Positions 7,010-7,451 of a DNA stretch of 7,451 bases are shown here, piece after piece (position 1 is the first letter of the stretch; each line of letters begins with the position of its first letter). A program made the translations under genes and the position numbers. Below the pieces are notes generated by a model. It saw only the letters and a program-made list of their open reading frames with translations, was not told the origin of the DNA and did no database searches. This DNA is from Bacteroides sp. (GTDB lineage Bacteria; Bacteroidota; Bacteroidia; Bacteroidales; Bacteroidaceae), in contig JASLCG010000083.1 in the NCBI GenBank assembly GCA_030151885.1, positions 1 through 7,451 of the forward strand. The letters run 5' to 3'.

Positions 7010-7017
7010 CAAAGTTA
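7010..7017 (-). promoter_or_regulatory. Candidate Bacteroidota -7 promoter element for the PCMD/beta-barrel operon
   Basis: Read on the minus strand this is TAACTTTG, an exact match to TAnnTTTG. Transcription would start near 7003, leaving a leader of about 36 bases before the ATG at 6967. A possible -33 element is only weak (TTG complementary to 7042-7044, with a spacing of 24 bases, slightly long). Confidence 0.5.
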
Positions 7018-7021
7018 CGTT

Positions 7022-7029
7022 TACTTTTG
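7022..7029 (+). promoter_or_regulatory. Upstream candidate -7 element facing the cysteine desulfidase gene
   Basis: TACTTTTG on the plus strand matches TAnnTTTG exactly, four bases from the opposite-facing element at 7010-7017. If used, transcription would start near 7036 and give a leader of about 150 bases containing the whole dyad at 7079-7111. No good -33 element is seen, so it is less secure than the element nearer the gene. Confidence 0.3.
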
Positions 7030-7078
7030 TATAACTCATTACAAGAGTTGTAAAAAAACGTATACCTGTATGTAATAA

Positions 7079-7111
7079 TTTAATATAGAACAATATGTGT
7101 TCTATATTGAA
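7079..7111. promoter_or_regulatory. Long dyad upstream of the cysteine desulfidase gene (operator or leader hairpin)
   Basis: AATATAGAACA (7082-7092) and TGTTCTATATT (7098-7108) are perfect 11-bp arms around the 5-base centre ATATG. As RNA the stem extends to 14 pairs (7079-7111) if one U-G pair is allowed. No T-tract follows directly, so it is not an obvious terminator. It sits 42 bases before the -7 candidate at 7153 and 80 bases before the start codon, a place suited to an activator or repressor site. The regulator is unknown. Confidence 0.55.
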
Positions 7112-7152
7112 AGCCTTTTGAGTTGAAATGATGTAGCTTTAGAATAAATTGC

Positions 7153-7160
7153 TAAATTTG
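7153..7160 (+). promoter_or_regulatory. Candidate -7 promoter element for the cysteine desulfidase gene
   Basis: TAAATTTG matches TAnnTTTG exactly. Transcription would start near 7167, leaving a leader of about 22 bases before the ATG at 7189. Upstream, TTG at 7123-7125 is somewhat too far (27 bases) for a classic -33 element. Confidence 0.45.
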
Positions 7161-7188
7161 TTTTATTCTCAATAATAAATAATAAGCT

Positions 7189-7451
7189 ATGGATTGTGAC
7201 TGTCAAAATCAAATTTTGGAATTGATAAAAAGAGAAGTTGTTCCTGCTATAGGATGTACTGAACCAATTGCTGTTTCTCTTTGTGTAGCAAAGGCTACAG
7301 AGTTGCTAGGTTCTTTACCTAGTAAAATTGAAGTGCTATTAAGTGCTAATATGTTGAAAAATGCTATGGGAGTTGGTATTCCAAGTACTGGTAAAACAGG
7401 ATTACCTATAGCTGTAGCTTTAGGTGCTATTGTTGGGAAATCTGAATATGG
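7189..7451 (+). CDS. cyuA: UPF0597 / L-cysteine desulfidase family protein, N-terminal part, 3' truncated by window edge
   Basis: The first 87 codons of a gene that continues past the right edge; family members are roughly 430 residues. The motif VPAIGCTEPIAVSLCVAKA (Cys23 in GCTEP, codon 7255-7257) followed by IEVLLSANMLKNAMGVGIP and TGKTGLPIAVALGAIVG is the hallmark N-terminus of the UPF0597/YhaM family. This family includes the archaeal iron-sulfur L-cysteine desulfidase and E. coli CyuA, which break L-cysteine into pyruvate, ammonia and sulfide; it is related to L-serine dehydratase. The GCTEP cysteine belongs to the active site in that family. The iron-sulfur ligands expected further on cannot be checked here, so substrate assignment is by family only. 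The ATG at 7189 is preceded by an A-rich leader with no Shine-Dalgarno sequence. The N-terminus MDCDCQ has two extra cysteines. Confidence 0.85.
   Translation, partial: MDCDCQNQILELIKREVVPAIGCTEPIAVSLCVAKATELLGSLPSKIEVLLSANMLKNAMGVGIPSTGKTGLPIAVALGAIVGKSEY

Noticed and set aside
6804..7034. Plus-strand open frame of 76 codons opposite the PCMD lipoprotein start
   Set aside because: It mirrors the signal peptide and start of the real gene and runs through its promoter; a shadow frame.

Overview
The window is AT-rich bacterial chromosome from the Bacteroidota, most likely the order Bacteroidales. The evidence is a PCMD-domain lipoprotein paired with a small outer-membrane beta-barrel, lipoprotein signals followed by K/S plus acidic residues, little Shine-Dalgarno signal before the starts, and several exact matches to the Bacteroidota -7 promoter element TAnnTTTG. 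A genus cannot be named from this sequence.

Layout, left to right: (1) 1-1308, plus strand: the C-terminal part of DNA topoisomerase III, cut by the left edge. (2) 1309-1351: a strong bidirectional terminator. (3) 1376-3813, minus strand: a two-gene operon with chorismate synthase (aroC) first and a CNDP-type M20 dipeptidase second, joined by a 4-nt ATGA overlap. (4) 3814-4254: a 441-bp gene-free divergent region with several dyads, including a 44-bp near-perfect palindrome and an exact FNR-type palindrome. (5) 4255-5031, plus strand: a lipoprotein of unknown function. (6) 5049-5082: a second bidirectional terminator. (7) 5088-6967, minus strand: a two-gene operon with a PCMD-domain lipoprotein first and an outer-membrane beta-barrel second. 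(8) 6968-7188: a divergent control region with back-to-back candidate -7 elements and a long dyad. (9) 7189 to the right edge, plus strand: the N-terminus of a UPF0597/L-cysteine desulfidase family protein.

The housekeeping genes (topB, aroC, dipeptidase, cysteine desulfidase family) are ordinary. The envelope genes form two separately terminated units: the lone lipoprotein, and the PCMD lipoprotein plus beta-barrel pair, which probably form a cell-surface module of unknown role. I see no phage, transposase, CRISPR, tRNA, rRNA or toxin-antitoxin signal and no clear new defence or metabolic system. The least explained parts are the two dyad-bearing divergent intergenic regions and the unknown lipoprotein.
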